Below, piece by piece: positions 34,343 through 43,324 of a stretch of DNA of 64,000 nt. A program made the position numbers and the translations under genes. The first letter of the stretch is position 1. The number at the start of each line of letters is the position of its first letter. The notes below the pieces were generated by a model. The model made no database searches and was not told the origin of the DNA. It saw nothing but the letters and a program-made list of their open reading frames with translations. The stretch comes from Streptomyces cacaoi (GTDB taxonomy: Bacteria > Actinomycetota > Actinomycetes > Streptomycetales > Streptomycetaceae): positions 122,222 through 186,221 of the forward strand of contig NZ_BJMM01000013.1 in assembly GCF_006539165.1 (NCBI RefSeq), written 5' to 3'.

Positions 34343-34502
34343 GCCGCCGCACCGCCGGTTCCGGGCCCGAACCCGGCCGCGCCCCGGGCCGTTCGGCCTG
34401 CCCGCACCCTGTCCGCTATCCGGACTCCGGGTGACGGCCGCGCGATTCCTCGCCTAGGTTGCGTGCACATTACATAAGCCTCTGCGAGGAACGGAGCGGC
34501 CC

Positions 34503-34790
34503 GTGTCCGCAGCACCCCCGACTCCCCCGGGCAGACGCCCGGCCGGCGCGGTGATCACCCCCACCCGCGTTCTTGCCGGACTGTGCCTCTTCGCGCCGTT
34601 CGTCGGCATCCTGTGGGTCGGTTCCTATGCCCGCGTGGAACCCGAACTCATCGGTATCCCGTTCTTCTACTGGTACCAGATGCTGTGGGTGCTGGTCTCC
34701 GCGCTGCTCACGACGGTCGCCTACGTCCTCGTCCGCAGGGAGAACCGCGACCGGGCACAGCAGCGGGCCGAGGCGGGTGATCCGCGATGA
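34503..34790 (+). CDS. DUF3311 small membrane protein, symporter partner
   Basis: A 95-residue protein with two hydrophobic segments (LAGLCLFAPFVGILWVG and FYWYQMLWVLVSALLTTVAYVL) and a basic cytoplasmic end. DUF3311 proteins are encoded directly upstream of solute:sodium symporters and probably act as a small subunit, as YhjB/MctC-type partners do. GTG at 34503 has GGAG upstream. It ends in ATGA, overlapping the symporter gene. Confidence 0.88.
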   Translation: MSAAPPTPPGRRPAGAVITPTRVLAGLCLFAPFVGILWVGSYARVEPELIGIPFFYWYQMLWVLVSALLTTVAYVLVRRENRDRAQQRAEAGDPR

Positions 34791-36457
34791 ACGGCGGCGT
34801 CAACGGCGTGGCACTCGCCGTCTTCGTCTTCTTCTTCGTCCTCGTGACGGTGATGGGCTTCCGCGCCGCACGCTGGCGCAAGGCCGAGAACGAGCACAGC
34901 CTGGACGAATGGGGCCTGGGCGGGCGGAGTTTCGGCACCTGGATCACCTGGTTCCTGCTCGGCGGCGACCTGTACACCGCCTACACCTTCGTCGCCGTTC
35001 CCGCGGCCGTGTACGCGGCCGGCGCCTCCGGCTTCTTCGCGGTGCCGTACACGATCCTCGTCTACCCGCTCATCTTCACCTTCCTGCCCCGGCTGTGGTC
35101 GGTCTCGCACCGGCACGGCTACGTCACCACCTCCGACTTCGTCCGCGGCCGGTTCGGCTCGAAGGGCCTCTCGCTGGCCGTCGCGCTCACCGGGATCCTG
35201 GCGACGATGCCCTACATCGCGCTGCAACTGGTGGGCATCCAGTCGGTGCTGGACGTGATGGGCGTGGGCGGTTCGGAATCCACCCACTGGTTCGTCAAGG
35301 ACCTGCCGCTGCTCATCGCGTTCGGTGTGCTCGCGGCCTACACCTACTCGTCCGGGCTGCGCGCCCCCGCGCTGATCGCCTTCGTGAAGGACGGGCTGAT
35401 CTATCTCGTCATCGCCGTCGCGATCGTCTACATCCCGCTGAAGCTCGGCGGATTCCACGAGATCTTCGCCAAGGCCGGTGACGCACTCGCCCAGAAGGAC
35501 CCCGCGACGGGGAAGCCGCGCGGTGAACTCGCCAGCGGGCCGGACGCCCAGTGGGCCTACGCCACGCTCGCGTTCGGCTCGGCCCTCGCGCTGTTCATGT
35601 ATCCGCACTCCATCACCGCGACGCTCTCCAGCAAGAACCGCACCGTCATCCGGCGCAACACCACCATTCTGCCGCTGTATTCGCTGATGCTCGGCTTTCT
35701 GGCGCTGCTGGGGTTCATGGCGATCGCGGCCGGGATCAAGGTCGACAACGGGCAGTTGGCCATTCCCCAGCTGTTCGAGAACATGTTCCCCGACTGGTTC
35801 ACCGGCGTCGCCTTCGCCGCCATCGGCATCGGCGCCCTCGTACCGGCCGCCATCATGTCCATCGCGGCGGCGAATCTCTTCACCCGGAACATCTACAAGG
35901 ACTTCCTCAAGCCCGGGGCGACGCCCGAACAGGAGACGAAGGTCTCCAAGCTGGTCTCCCTGCTGGTGAAGGTCGGCGCGCTGGTGTTCGTGCTCGGCAT
36001 GGACAAGACCGTCGCGATCAACTTCCAGCTGCTGGGCGGCATCTGGATCCTCCAGACCTTCCCCGCGCTGGTGGGCGGCCTGTTCACCCGCTGGTTCCAC
36101 CGCTGGGCGCTGCTGGCCGGCTGGGCCGTCGGCATGGTCTACGGCACGCTCGCCGCGTACGGCGTCGCCAGCCCCACCCAGGAGCACTTCGGCGGCAGCA
36201 ACGCCGCGATCCCCGGCATCAAGGAGACCGGTTACATCGGTGTGACGGCCTTCGTCCTCAACGTGCTGGTCACCGTCGTCCTCACCGTCGTCCTGCGCGC
36301 CGTCAAGGCCCCCGACGGCGTGGACGAGACCCGCCCGGAGGACTACACCGCCGACGCGCCGGCGCCCGCGCCGCGCCCCGCCGCGTCCGCCGGTGCGCCC
36401 GGGGGCGACGCCGGACGCCCGGACGACGACCGGCCCGAGCCCGTCCCCGCTCCCTGA
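34787..36457 (+). CDS. Sodium:solute symporter, monocarboxylate type
   Basis: A 556-residue SSS-family transporter with about 13 transmembrane helices. The N-terminal AENEHSLDEWGLGGRSFGTWITWFLLGGD and the middle ALFMYPHSITATLSSKNR resemble the monocarboxylate permeases MctP/MctC (acetate, pyruvate, propionate). The C-terminal 50 residues are proline/alanine-rich and probably disordered. It is coupled to DUF3311 and sits behind cstA, so this is a carboxylate-scavenging cluster. Ends at a strong terminator. Substrate specificity is inferred. Confidence 0.88.
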   Translation: MNGGVNGVALAVFVFFFVLVTVMGFRAARWRKAENEHSLDEWGLGGRSFGTWITWFLLGGDLYTAYTFVAVPAAVYAAGASGFFAVPYTILVYPLIFTFLPRLWSVSHRHGYVTTSDFVRGRFGSKGLSLAVALTGILATMPYIALQLVGIQSVLDVMGVGGSESTHWFVKDLPLLIAFGVLAAYTYSSGLRAPALIAFVKDGLIYLVIAVAIVYIPLKLGGFHEIFAKAGDALAQKDPATGKPRGELASGPDAQWAYATLAFGSALALFMYPHSITATLSSKNRTVIRRNTTILPLYSLMLGFLALLGFMAIAAGIKVDNGQLAIPQLFENMFPDWFTGVAFAAIGIGALVPAAIMSIAAANLFTRNIYKDFLKPGATPEQETKVSKLVSLLVKVGALVFVLGMDKTVAINFQLLGGIWILQTFPALVGGLFTRWFHRWALLAGWAVGMVYGTLAAYGVASPTQEHFGGSNAAIPGIKETGYIGVTAFVLNVLVTVVLTVVLRAVKAPDGVDETRPEDYTADAPAPAPRPAASAGAPGGDAGRPDDDRPEPVPAP

Positions 36458-36500
36458 CGCCCGCCGGCGCCCCCTGACACCGCCGCGCGTCCGCACCTCC

Positions 36501-36535
36501 CGGGCCCGGCACGGTCACCAGCCGTGCCGGGCCCG
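36501..36535 (+). terminator. Symporter operon terminator
   Basis: Perfect 14-bp stem: CGGGCCCGGCACGG at 36501-36514 and its complement at 36522-36535, 7-nt loop. Confidence 0.88.
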
Positions 36536-36541
36536 TCCCGT

Positions 36542-36662
36542 GCGCGGCGCACCCCGGCAGAGACCGGGCAAAGCCCAGCAGGACCCAGCAGGACCCAGCA
36601 GGACGCGTCAGGACCCGGCGAGACCCGGCCCGGGCGGAGACCCGGCGGAAACCCGGCGGCGG
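36542..36662 (+). repeat. T-poor leader with GGACCCAGCA repeats before the acetyltransferase gene
   Basis: Only one T in 121 bases on the + strand. A 10-bp unit ACCCAGCAGG repeats between about 36573 and 36603, followed by degenerate GACCCGGCG units. No coding sense. Confidence 0.6.
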
Positions 36663-36680
36663 TTGTCGGTGCCGGGACGC

Positions 36681-37190
36681 ATGATGGCGGCCATGGACAT
36701 CACCATCAGGACCGCACGCCCCGAGGAGTACGCCGAGGCCGGCGAGCTGGTCGCCCGCGCCTATCTGGACGACGGGCTGCTGGATTTCGGCGCCTTGGAC
36801 CCCTACCTGGCCACGCTGCGCGACGCGGCGACCCGTGCCGAGCAGGCCGAACTCCTCGTCGCCGTCGACGAGTCGGGCGCGCTGCTCGGCACCGTCACCT
36901 TCACCCGGCCCGATGGGCCGTACGCGGAGCGCGCACGGGAGGGCGAGGGCGAGTTCCGGATGCTGGCGGTACGGGAAGCGGCGCGCGGCCGGGGCGTCGG
37001 CGAGTACCTCGTCACCGCGTGCGTCGAGCGCGCCCGCGAGCTGGGGCTGAGAGGGCTCGTCCTGTCCACCCAGCACATGATGCACGCGGCACACCGGCTC
37101 TACGAGCGCCTCGGCTTCGTCCGCACCCCCGAGCGGGACTGGCAGCCCCTCGAAGGCATCACCCTGTGGACGTACGCGCTGCGCCTGTGA
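36681..37190 (+). CDS. GNAT-family N-acetyltransferase
   Basis: A 169-residue acetyltransferase using acetyl-CoA. FRMLAVREAARGRGVGEYLV near residues 92-112 contains the A motif R/Q-x-x-G-x-G/A that binds CoA, and LSTQHMMHAAHRLYERLGFVRTPE is motif B. ATG at 36681 or 36693 is possible; neither has a strong ribosome site. Substrate is unknown. It has its own T-poor leader and is convergent with nothing, followed by the nrd leader 56 bp on. Confidence 0.85.
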   Translation: MMAAMDITIRTARPEEYAEAGELVARAYLDDGLLDFGALDPYLATLRDAATRAEQAELLVAVDESGALLGTVTFTRPDGPYAERAREGEGEFRMLAVREAARGRGVGEYLVTACVERARELGLRGLVLSTQHMMHAAHRLYERLGFVRTPERDWQPLEGITLWTYALRL

Positions 37191-37246
37191 GCCCCGCGCC
37201 CCGCTGAAGCCGGACGCCCGGCGCTCCCGCGACACGCCCCGTACAG

Positions 37247-37293
37247 ACACAAGATATGGGGGGACTTGGCGGGGGCGCCACAACATGTATGCT
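37247..37293 (+). promoter_or_regulatory. Two NrdR boxes before nrdA
   Basis: ACACAAGATATGGGGG (37247-37262) and CCACAACATGTATGCT (37278-37293) resemble the NrdR consensus and start 31 bp apart, three helical turns, the known geometry for NrdR repression. They sit before the riboswitch. Confidence 0.75.
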
Positions 37294-37518
37294 CTTCCAG
37301 GCCGTCGACCGCAGGGGAACCCGGTGCGAATCCGGGACTGTCCCGCAACGGTGTGCGAGCGCGCGTCCTGACGCGTGCCCGCGAGTCCGATCACCTGCCG
37401 ACGGTGCATGCAGTCCGTACGGGCCTCGTGGGTCGGGCCGACGGGAAGCGCCGGTGTGCCGCCGTGCGCCCTCCTGCCCTGCCCCGATGGCCGGCGCAGC
37501 AGTGAGGGAGAGCACCGA
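37294..37518 (+). promoter_or_regulatory. Cobalamin riboswitch controlling nrdAB
   Basis: The aptamer is recognisable by GGGAACCCGGTGCGAATCCG and CTGTCCCGCAACGG (37315-37352) and by the 3' B12-box region AGTCCGATCACCTGCC (37384-37399). The following 110 bases are the expression platform: CCCTC at 37469-37473 can pair with GAGGG at 37504-37508 in the ribosome site. Adenosylcobalamin should switch off this B12-independent reductase when a B12-dependent class II enzyme can work, as published for S. coelicolor nrdABS. Confidence 0.9.
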
Positions 37519-40131
37519 GTGACCATCGCACCCACCGCCCCGCCGCAGGGGACCCCCGCGCCCTCCACCCCCGGAAGCGCCCCCGGAACCGCCGCCGGAA
37601 CCGCAGCCGACGAAGCCTCCGACGGCTCCGTCGACACCCGCGGCACCGACGGCAGCGGCCCGGCCGCCCACCCCGCCGACGCGCTCCGGCGCACACTCGC
37701 CGCGCTCACCGCGGACCTGCCGGACGCCGACCCCGCCCCCGTCGAGGCGGCCGTGCTGCGCGGTCGCCAACCCGGCGCCGACGCGGGCGCGTTGCGTGCC
37801 CTCGCCATCGAGGCGGCGGCCGGTCTGATCGGCGAGGAACCCGCCTACTCGCGGCTCGCCGCCCGGCTGCTCACCCTCGCCCTCCGCGACGAGACCGCGG
37901 GCCAGGGCGTGCGCTCCTTCTCCGACTCGGTCGCGCTCGGCCACGCCCAGGGCCTCATCGCCGACGCCACCGCCCGCTTCGTCCGCACCCACGCCGCCCG
38001 CCTCGACGCCCTCGTCGAGTCCGCGGTCGCCGAGGGCGCCGACGACCGCTTCGGCTACTTCGGGCTGCGCACCCTGCACTCCCGCTATCTGCTGCGCCAT
38101 CCGACGACCCGGCAGGCCGTCGAGACCCCTCAGCACTTCCTGCTGCGCGTGGCCTGCGGGCTGGCCGCCGGCGAGACGGACGAAGACGTCGACGAGGTCG
38201 CCGAGCTGTACCGGCTCACCAGCTCCCTCGCCTATCTGCCGTCCTCCCCCACGCTGTTCAACTCCGGCACCCGGCATCCGCAGATGTCCTCGTGCTATCT
38301 GCTGGACTCCCCACGGGACGAACTCGACTCGATCTACGAGCGCTACCACCAGGTGGCCCGGCTCTCGAAGCACGCCGGCGGCATCGGGCTGTCCTGGTCG
38401 CGCATCCGCGCCCGCGGCTCCCTCATCCGCGGCACCAACGGGCACTCGGGCGGGATCGTGCCGTTCCTGCGCACGCTCGACGCCTCCGTGGCCGCCGTCA
38501 ACCAGGGCGGCCGGCGCAAGGGCGCGGCCTGTGTCTATCTGGAGACCTGGCACGCCGACATCGAGGAGTTCCTGGAGCTGCGGGACAACACCGGCGAGGA
38601 CTCCCGCCGCACCCACAACCTCAATCTCGCGCACTGGATCCCGGACGAGTTCATGCGGCGCGTCGAGGCGGACGAGCAGTGGTCGCTGATGTCCCCGTCG
38701 GACGCGCCCGAGCTGGTCGACCTGTGGGGCGAGGAGTTCGACGCGGCCTACCGCACGGCCGAGGCCGAGGGCCGCTACCAACGCCGCCTGCCCGCACGGC
38801 AGTTGTACGGCGCGATGATGCGCACCCTGGCGCAGACCGGCAACGGCTGGATGACCTTCAAGGACACCTCCAACCGCACCGCCAACCAGACCGCGGTCCC
38901 GGGCCGCACGGTGCACTCCTCCAACCTGTGCACCGAGATCCTGGAGGTCAGCGACGACGCCGAGACGGCGGTCTGCAACCTCGGCTCGGTCAACCTCGCC
39001 GCACATCTGCGCGAGGACGTCCGCCCCGGCGCGGCGGGGGACGGCCTGCCCGGCGGCACGGCGGAGGGGACCTCGGACGGCGCACCGGGCGGGGGCCCCG
39101 GCCGGGAGCCGGACCACGCGCTGGACTGGGAGCGCCTGGACGCCACCGTCCGCACGGCGGTGACCTTCCTCGACCGCGTCGTGGACGTCAACTTCTACCC
39201 CACCGAGCAGGCCGCCCGCTCCAACTCCCGCTGGCGCCCCGTCGGTCTGGGCCTGATGGGCCTCCAGGACGTCTTCTTCCGGCTCGGACTGCCCTTCGAC
39301 TCCGACGCCGCCCGCACCCTGTCCACCAGGATCTCCGAGCGCATCATGCTCGCCGCCTACGAGACCTCCGCCGAACTGGCCGAGCGGCACGGCGTCCCGG
39401 ACGGCTGGCAGCACACCCGCACCGCCCGCGGTGTCCTGCACCCCGACCACTACCCCGAGGCGCGGCCGCACTGGCCCGAGCGCTGGGAACGGCTGCGCGC
39501 ACGCGTCGCCCGCACCGGGATGCGCAACACCCTGCTGCTGGCCGTCGCGCCGACCGCGACGATCGCGTCCATCGCCGGCGTCTACGAGTGCATCGAGCCG
39601 CAGGTCTCCAACCTCTTCAAACGCGAAACCCTCAGCGGCGAGTTCCTCCAGGTCAACGCGTACCTGGTGGCGGAGCTCAAGCGGCTCGGCCGGTGGGACG
39701 CGCGCGCCCGCGCGCAGCTGCGCGAGGCCAACGGCTCGGTGCAGGGCCTCGACTGGGTGCCGGCGCCCGTGCGCGAGCTGTACCGCACGGCCTGGGAGCT
39801 TCCGCAGCGCGCCCTGATCGACATGGCCGCCGCCCGCACCCCGTACCTCGACCAGAGCCAGTCGCTGAACCTGTTCCTGTCCTCCCCCACCATCGGCAAG
39901 CTCAGCTCGATGTACGCCTACGCGTGGAAGCGCGGCATCAAGACCACCTACTACCTGCGGTCGCGCCCGGCCACCCGGATCGCGCAGGCGGCCGGCGGCA
40001 CGGCCACCGCCACGAGGACCCCGGCCTCCCCCACCGCCCCGGCCGGACCGTCCGGAACACCGCAGCCGCCGGCCGGCGAAGCCGTCGCCTGCTCCCTGGA
40101 GAACCCCGAAACCTGCGAGGCATGCCAGTGA
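37519..40131 (+). CDS. nrdA: Class Ia ribonucleotide reductase alpha subunit
   Basis: An 870-residue reductase that makes deoxyribonucleoside diphosphates. The first redox cysteine is in SSCYLL (about residue 258), the radical Cys/Glu are in NLCTE (469), and the partner cysteine is in VCNLGS (484). C-terminal tail cysteines (CSLENPETCEACQ) receive electrons from thioredoxin. The Pro/Gly/Thr-rich N-terminus shows no ATP-cone signature (V-x-KRDG), so the activity-control site may be absent. GTG at 37519 lies behind GGGAG, the site controlled by the riboswitch. Overlaps nrdB. Confidence 0.94.
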   Translation: MTIAPTAPPQGTPAPSTPGSAPGTAAGTAADEASDGSVDTRGTDGSGPAAHPADALRRTLAALTADLPDADPAPVEAAVLRGRQPGADAGALRALAIEAAAGLIGEEPAYSRLAARLLTLALRDETAGQGVRSFSDSVALGHAQGLIADATARFVRTHAARLDALVESAVAEGADDRFGYFGLRTLHSRYLLRHPTTRQAVETPQHFLLRVACGLAAGETDEDVDEVAELYRLTSSLAYLPSSPTLFNSGTRHPQMSSCYLLDSPRDELDSIYERYHQVARLSKHAGGIGLSWSRIRARGSLIRGTNGHSGGIVPFLRTLDASVAAVNQGGRRKGAACVYLETWHADIEEFLELRDNTGEDSRRTHNLNLAHWIPDEFMRRVEADEQWSLMSPSDAPELVDLWGEEFDAAYRTAEAEGRYQRRLPARQLYGAMMRTLAQTGNGWMTFKDTSNRTANQTAVPGRTVHSSNLCTEILEVSDDAETAVCNLGSVNLAAHLREDVRPGAAGDGLPGGTAEGTSDGAPGGGPGREPDHALDWERLDATVRTAVTFLDRVVDVNFYPTEQAARSNSRWRPVGLGLMGLQDVFFRLGLPFDSDAARTLSTRISERIMLAAYETSAELAERHGVPDGWQHTRTARGVLHPDHYPEARPHWPERWERLRARVARTGMRNTLLLAVAPTATIASIAGVYECIEPQVSNLFKRETLSGEFLQVNAYLVAELKRLGRWDARARAQLREANGSVQGLDWVPAPVRELYRTAWELPQRALIDMAAARTPYLDQSQSLNLFLSSPTIGKLSSMYAYAWKRGIKTTYYLRSRPATRIAQAAGGTATATRTPASPTAPAGPSGTPQPPAGEAVACSLENPETCEACQ

Positions 40132-41189
40132 CCCCCGAACCGTCCGCCACCGCCGAGGAAGACCGCACGGCACCCGGCGCCGCGCGCGCCCGGAACCTGC
40201 TCGACCCCGGCTTCGAACTGACCCTGCGCCCCATGCGCTACCCGCACTTCTACGAGCGCTACCGGGACGCCATCAAGAACACCTGGACCGTCGAGGAGGT
40301 CGACCTCCACTCGGACGTCGCGGACCTGGCCGAGCTCTCCCCCGAGGAACAGCACATGATCGGCAGGCTGGTGGCGTTCTTCGCCACCGGCGACTCGATC
40401 GTGGCCAACAACCTCGTGCTGACGCTGTACAAGCACATCAACTCGCCCGAGGCGCGGCTCTACCTCTCCCGCCAGCTGTTCGAGGAAGCCGTCCACGTCC
40501 AGTTCTATCTGACGCTGCTGGACACCTATCTGCCCGACCACGACGAGCGCGCCCAGGCGTTCGCGGCCGTCGAGAACATCCCCTCCATCCGCGAGAAGGC
40601 ACAGTTCTGCTTCCGCTGGATGGACTCGGTCGAGGAGATCGACAAGCTGGAGACCGCGGCCGACCGCCGCCGCTTCCTGCTGAACCTGATCTGCTTCGCC
40701 GCCTGCATCGAGGGGCTGTTCTTCTACGGCGCCTTCGCCTACGTCTACTGGTTCCGCTCCCGCGGCCTCCTGCACGGCCTGGCCACCGGCACCAACTGGG
40801 TGTTCCGCGACGAGTCGATGCACATGTCGTTCGCGTTCGACGTCGTCGACACCGTACGCGCCGAGGAGCCCGAGCTGTTCGACGACGAGCTGGGCAAGCA
40901 GGTCACGGCCATGCTGGAGGAGGCCGTCGAGGCGGAGCTGCAATTCGCCCACGATCTGTGCGGGGACGGGCTGCCCGGAATGAACACCGCGTCCATGCGC
41001 GAATACCTCCAGGCGGTCGCCGACCAGCGGCTCGCCCGCCTCGGCTTCCCCGTGCGCTACGGCTCCAGCAACCCGTTCTCCTTCATGGAATTGCAGAACG
41101 TCCAGGAACTGACCAACTTCTTCGAGCGACGTGCCTCCGCGTACCAGGTCGCTGTGGAAGGCTCGGTCTCGTTCGACGACGACTTCTGA
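40128..41189 (+). CDS. nrdB: Class Ia ribonucleotide reductase beta subunit
   Basis: A 353-residue diiron-tyrosyl radical subunit. Metal ligands are seen in EEAVHVQFY (Glu, His with the radical Tyr four residues after the His) and in FRDESMHMSF. The C-terminal tail NFFERRASAYQ...FDDDF docks on NrdA. I use GTG 40128, which overlaps the nrdA stop (GTGA) with GAGG seven bases upstream; an ATG at 40122 would add two residues. In S. coelicolor a third gene, nrdS, follows; here none does. Confidence 0.94.
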   Translation: MTPEPSATAEEDRTAPGAARARNLLDPGFELTLRPMRYPHFYERYRDAIKNTWTVEEVDLHSDVADLAELSPEEQHMIGRLVAFFATGDSIVANNLVLTLYKHINSPEARLYLSRQLFEEAVHVQFYLTLLDTYLPDHDERAQAFAAVENIPSIREKAQFCFRWMDSVEEIDKLETAADRRRFLLNLICFAACIEGLFFYGAFAYVYWFRSRGLLHGLATGTNWVFRDESMHMSFAFDVVDTVRAEEPELFDDELGKQVTAMLEEAVEAELQFAHDLCGDGLPGMNTASMREYLQAVADQRLARLGFPVRYGSSNPFSFMELQNVQELTNFFERRASAYQVAVEGSVSFDDDF

Positions 41190-41375
41190 GGAGCGCGGTC
41201 GAACCGATGTCGGCTGCCCTCGGCCGCCGACAGCCGGCAGCGGCCACCGCCGCTGACAGCGACCACCGCGGACACCGGCGACAGCCGGATACCGCGCAAC
41301 TCCGCCCCGACCACCGGGCGGGGGCCAGGTGGCCCGGCCCCCGCCCGGTTCCGCCGCCCACCCGGCGGCACAGCC

Positions 41376-41407
41376 GAAGGGGGCTCCGCGCGAACGGAGC
41401 CCCCTTC
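41376..41407. terminator. Bidirectional terminator after nrdB and def
   Basis: Perfect 13-bp stem: GAAGGGGGCTCCG at 41376-41388 and CGGAGCCCCCTTC at 41395-41407, 6-nt loop, between convergent genes. Confidence 0.9.
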
Positions 41408-41436
41408 GCCCATCTCCGCCAACCGGCGGAACGCGC

Positions 41437-42072
41437 CTAGTCGTTGGGGACGATCTCGTACCGCGGGGTGTTCTCGGCCATCTGCCGCATGACGTCCTTG
41501 CGGTCCCGCTTGGAGAGCCGGTCGATGTACAGATAGCCGTACAGGTGGTCCGTCTCGTGCTGGAGGCAGCGCGCGAAGTAGCCCGTGCCCTCCACGGTGA
41601 TCGGCTTGCCCTCGATGTCCTGCCCGCGCACGACGGCGTAGTCGGGGCGCGGGGTGGGGCAGTAGGCGCCCGGCACGGACAGGCAGCCCTCGCTGTTGTC
41701 GTCCAGCACCCGCTGTTCGGCGGGGAGTTCGTCCAGCACCGGGTTGCACACATGGCCGACGTGGCGGACGCCCTCGTCGTCGTGGCAGTCGTAGACGAAG
41801 ATCTTCAGGTCGACGCCGATCTGGTTGGCGGCCAGTCCCGCGCCGGTGGCGGCCCGCTGGCTGGCGAACATGTCGTCCACCAGCGTGGCCAGCTCCGGAC
41901 CGAACTCGGTGACGTCCTGGCACTCCTTGTGCAGCAACGGGTTGCCGACGACGGTGATCGGGCGGACCGTGCCGCGGGAGACATGTGCCTCCTCGCGCGC
42001 GGCGGCGTCCGTCGTGTCGTCGATGAACACCTCACCGGCGGCCCCGGAGGGGGATTCCTGCTGCTGCGCCAT
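41437..42072 (-). CDS. def: Peptide deformylase
   Basis: A 211-residue metallohydrolase that removes the formyl group from nascent proteins. All three motifs are present: GLAANQIG at 79-86, EGCLSVPG with metal ligand Cys130, and QHETDHL with His172, Glu173 and His176. An N-terminal extension of about 35 residues is poorly conserved. ATG at 42072 is the likely start; a GTG at 42099 would add nine residues. Convergent with nrdB; the only def gene in the window. Confidence 0.94.
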   Translation of the reverse strand: MAQQQESPSGAAGEVFIDDTTDAAAREEAHVSRGTVRPITVVGNPLLHKECQDVTEFGPELATLVDDMFASQRAATGAGLAANQIGVDLKIFVYDCHDDEGVRHVGHVCNPVLDELPAEQRVLDDNSEGCLSVPGAYCPTPRPDYAVVRGQDIEGKPITVEGTGYFARCLQHETDHLYGYLYIDRLSKRDRKDVMRQMAENTPRYEIVPND

Positions 42073-42141
42073 GCCTCGTACGCCTTCCTGCGACCTCACA
42101 CGTCCTGCGTCGCCCCCCAGGGTACGGGGCCCGCGACGGCC

Positions 42142-43143
42142 TCAGCAGACCTCCTCCAGGTCCCGCCACTCGCGGGTGTCCGGGCTGTCGGCGACCCAGC
42201 CGTCCAGCAGCCCGCGGACCAGCCCGGCGGGCGCCGCCAGCCCGCACTCGCGCTCGGGCACCCACAGCTCACCGGGCCCGCCCTGCGTCATGTGGCCGAG
42301 CGGCCCGGGGTGGCCGGGAGAGCTGTGGTCGTGCGGGTCGAGATGCAGCCCGCCGTCGCCCTCGTCGGCCGGCATGGCGCTCTCCGAGCACGCGCGGCAC
42401 AGCAGCCGCACCGACGACGACCAGTCCTCGGCGGCGAAGCCGGCATCCGCCGCCAGCCGCTCCAGCGCGTCCCGGTCACTCTCCGTCGCCGCCTCCAGCA
42501 GGACGACCCAGGTGGGCACCGGCGACGGCGCCCACAGCTCGATCTCGTCGAACACCGGGAAGGCGGGCCCGGCCGCCGTGGTGCGCTCGCCGTGCGGAAC
42601 GCCGTCGTGCAGCACCACCTCGCCCCAGCGGCGGCCGGACGAGGGCAGCGGAATGCTCTGCACCTCCAGCCGGGCCGGATCGATCCGGCGGCCCCACACC
42701 ACCTCGGCCTCCCCCTCCGGGGAGAGCCGGACGGCCGCGCTGCCCAGCTGCATACCGCTCGGCTCGCCGCCCGCCGCCGCCGTGTGCGCCTGGCCGGGCA
42801 CGTGCAGCCCGTACGCCTGCCACGCCCGGCGGGCCAGCGGCCAGTCCTGGAGTGCGGTGGCCGCGATGCCCACGTTCCACCAGTCGGGCGCCCCCGCCTC
42901 CCGGTCCAGCAGCGCCACTGCCCGCAGCCCCGCCGTACGGGCCTGCTCCCAGTCGTGCCGGAACTTGTGCAGCAGCGCGAGGTTGAACCACGACTCCGAG
43001 AGCCACGGCTCCAGATCGGCGGCACGGGTGAGCAGGGCGCCCGCGTCCTCGTAACGCCCGTCGCCGATAAGCGTGAACGCACGGTCCGTCGCCTGCCGCC
43101 AGGAGGCGGAGGGACGGTGCCGCACCTTGCCGAAGATCCTCAC
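42142..43143 (-). CDS. TPR-containing protein of unknown function
   Basis: A 333-residue cytoplasmic protein. Residues 15-95 contain two to three tetratricopeptide-like helices (SWFNLALLHKFRHDWEQAR, DWWNVGIAATALQDWPLARRAW). The rest is a mixed domain with several aromatic motifs (WGRRIDPARLEVQSIPLPSS, CRACSESAMP with two Cys) that I cannot assign. TPR proteins mediate contacts. GTG at 43143 follows GGCAGGAACA. It lies between def and the HD genes; no operon link is visible. Confidence 0.75.
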   Translation of the reverse strand: MRIFGKVRHRPSASWRQATDRAFTLIGDGRYEDAGALLTRAADLEPWLSESWFNLALLHKFRHDWEQARTAGLRAVALLDREAGAPDWWNVGIAATALQDWPLARRAWQAYGLHVPGQAHTAAAGGEPSGMQLGSAAVRLSPEGEAEVVWGRRIDPARLEVQSIPLPSSGRRWGEVVLHDGVPHGERTTAAGPAFPVFDEIELWAPSPVPTWVVLLEAATESDRDALERLAADAGFAAEDWSSSVRLLCRACSESAMPADEGDGGLHLDPHDHSSPGHPGPLGHMTQGGPGELWVPERECGLAAPAGLVRGLLDGWVADSPDTREWRDLEEVC

Positions 43144-43324
43144 TGTGTTCCTGCCGATCCCGCCGGTTCCGCCCGATGTCCCGCCTGTCCGCTGAGTTGC
43201 CGCGCGCCGGGTGTCCGCGCCTTGCCTTCGAGGTCGTCGCGTTCCACACATCCCCACGTGTCTTCCGCGGTTCCCCCTTCGCATCCAACCATGCCCGCTC
43301 GGGTGCCCGCTCATTACCCGTGCG

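Noticed and set aside
42072..42099. A longer N-terminus for peptide deformylase from GTG 42099
   Set aside because: It adds nine unconserved residues and gains no better ribosome-binding site.
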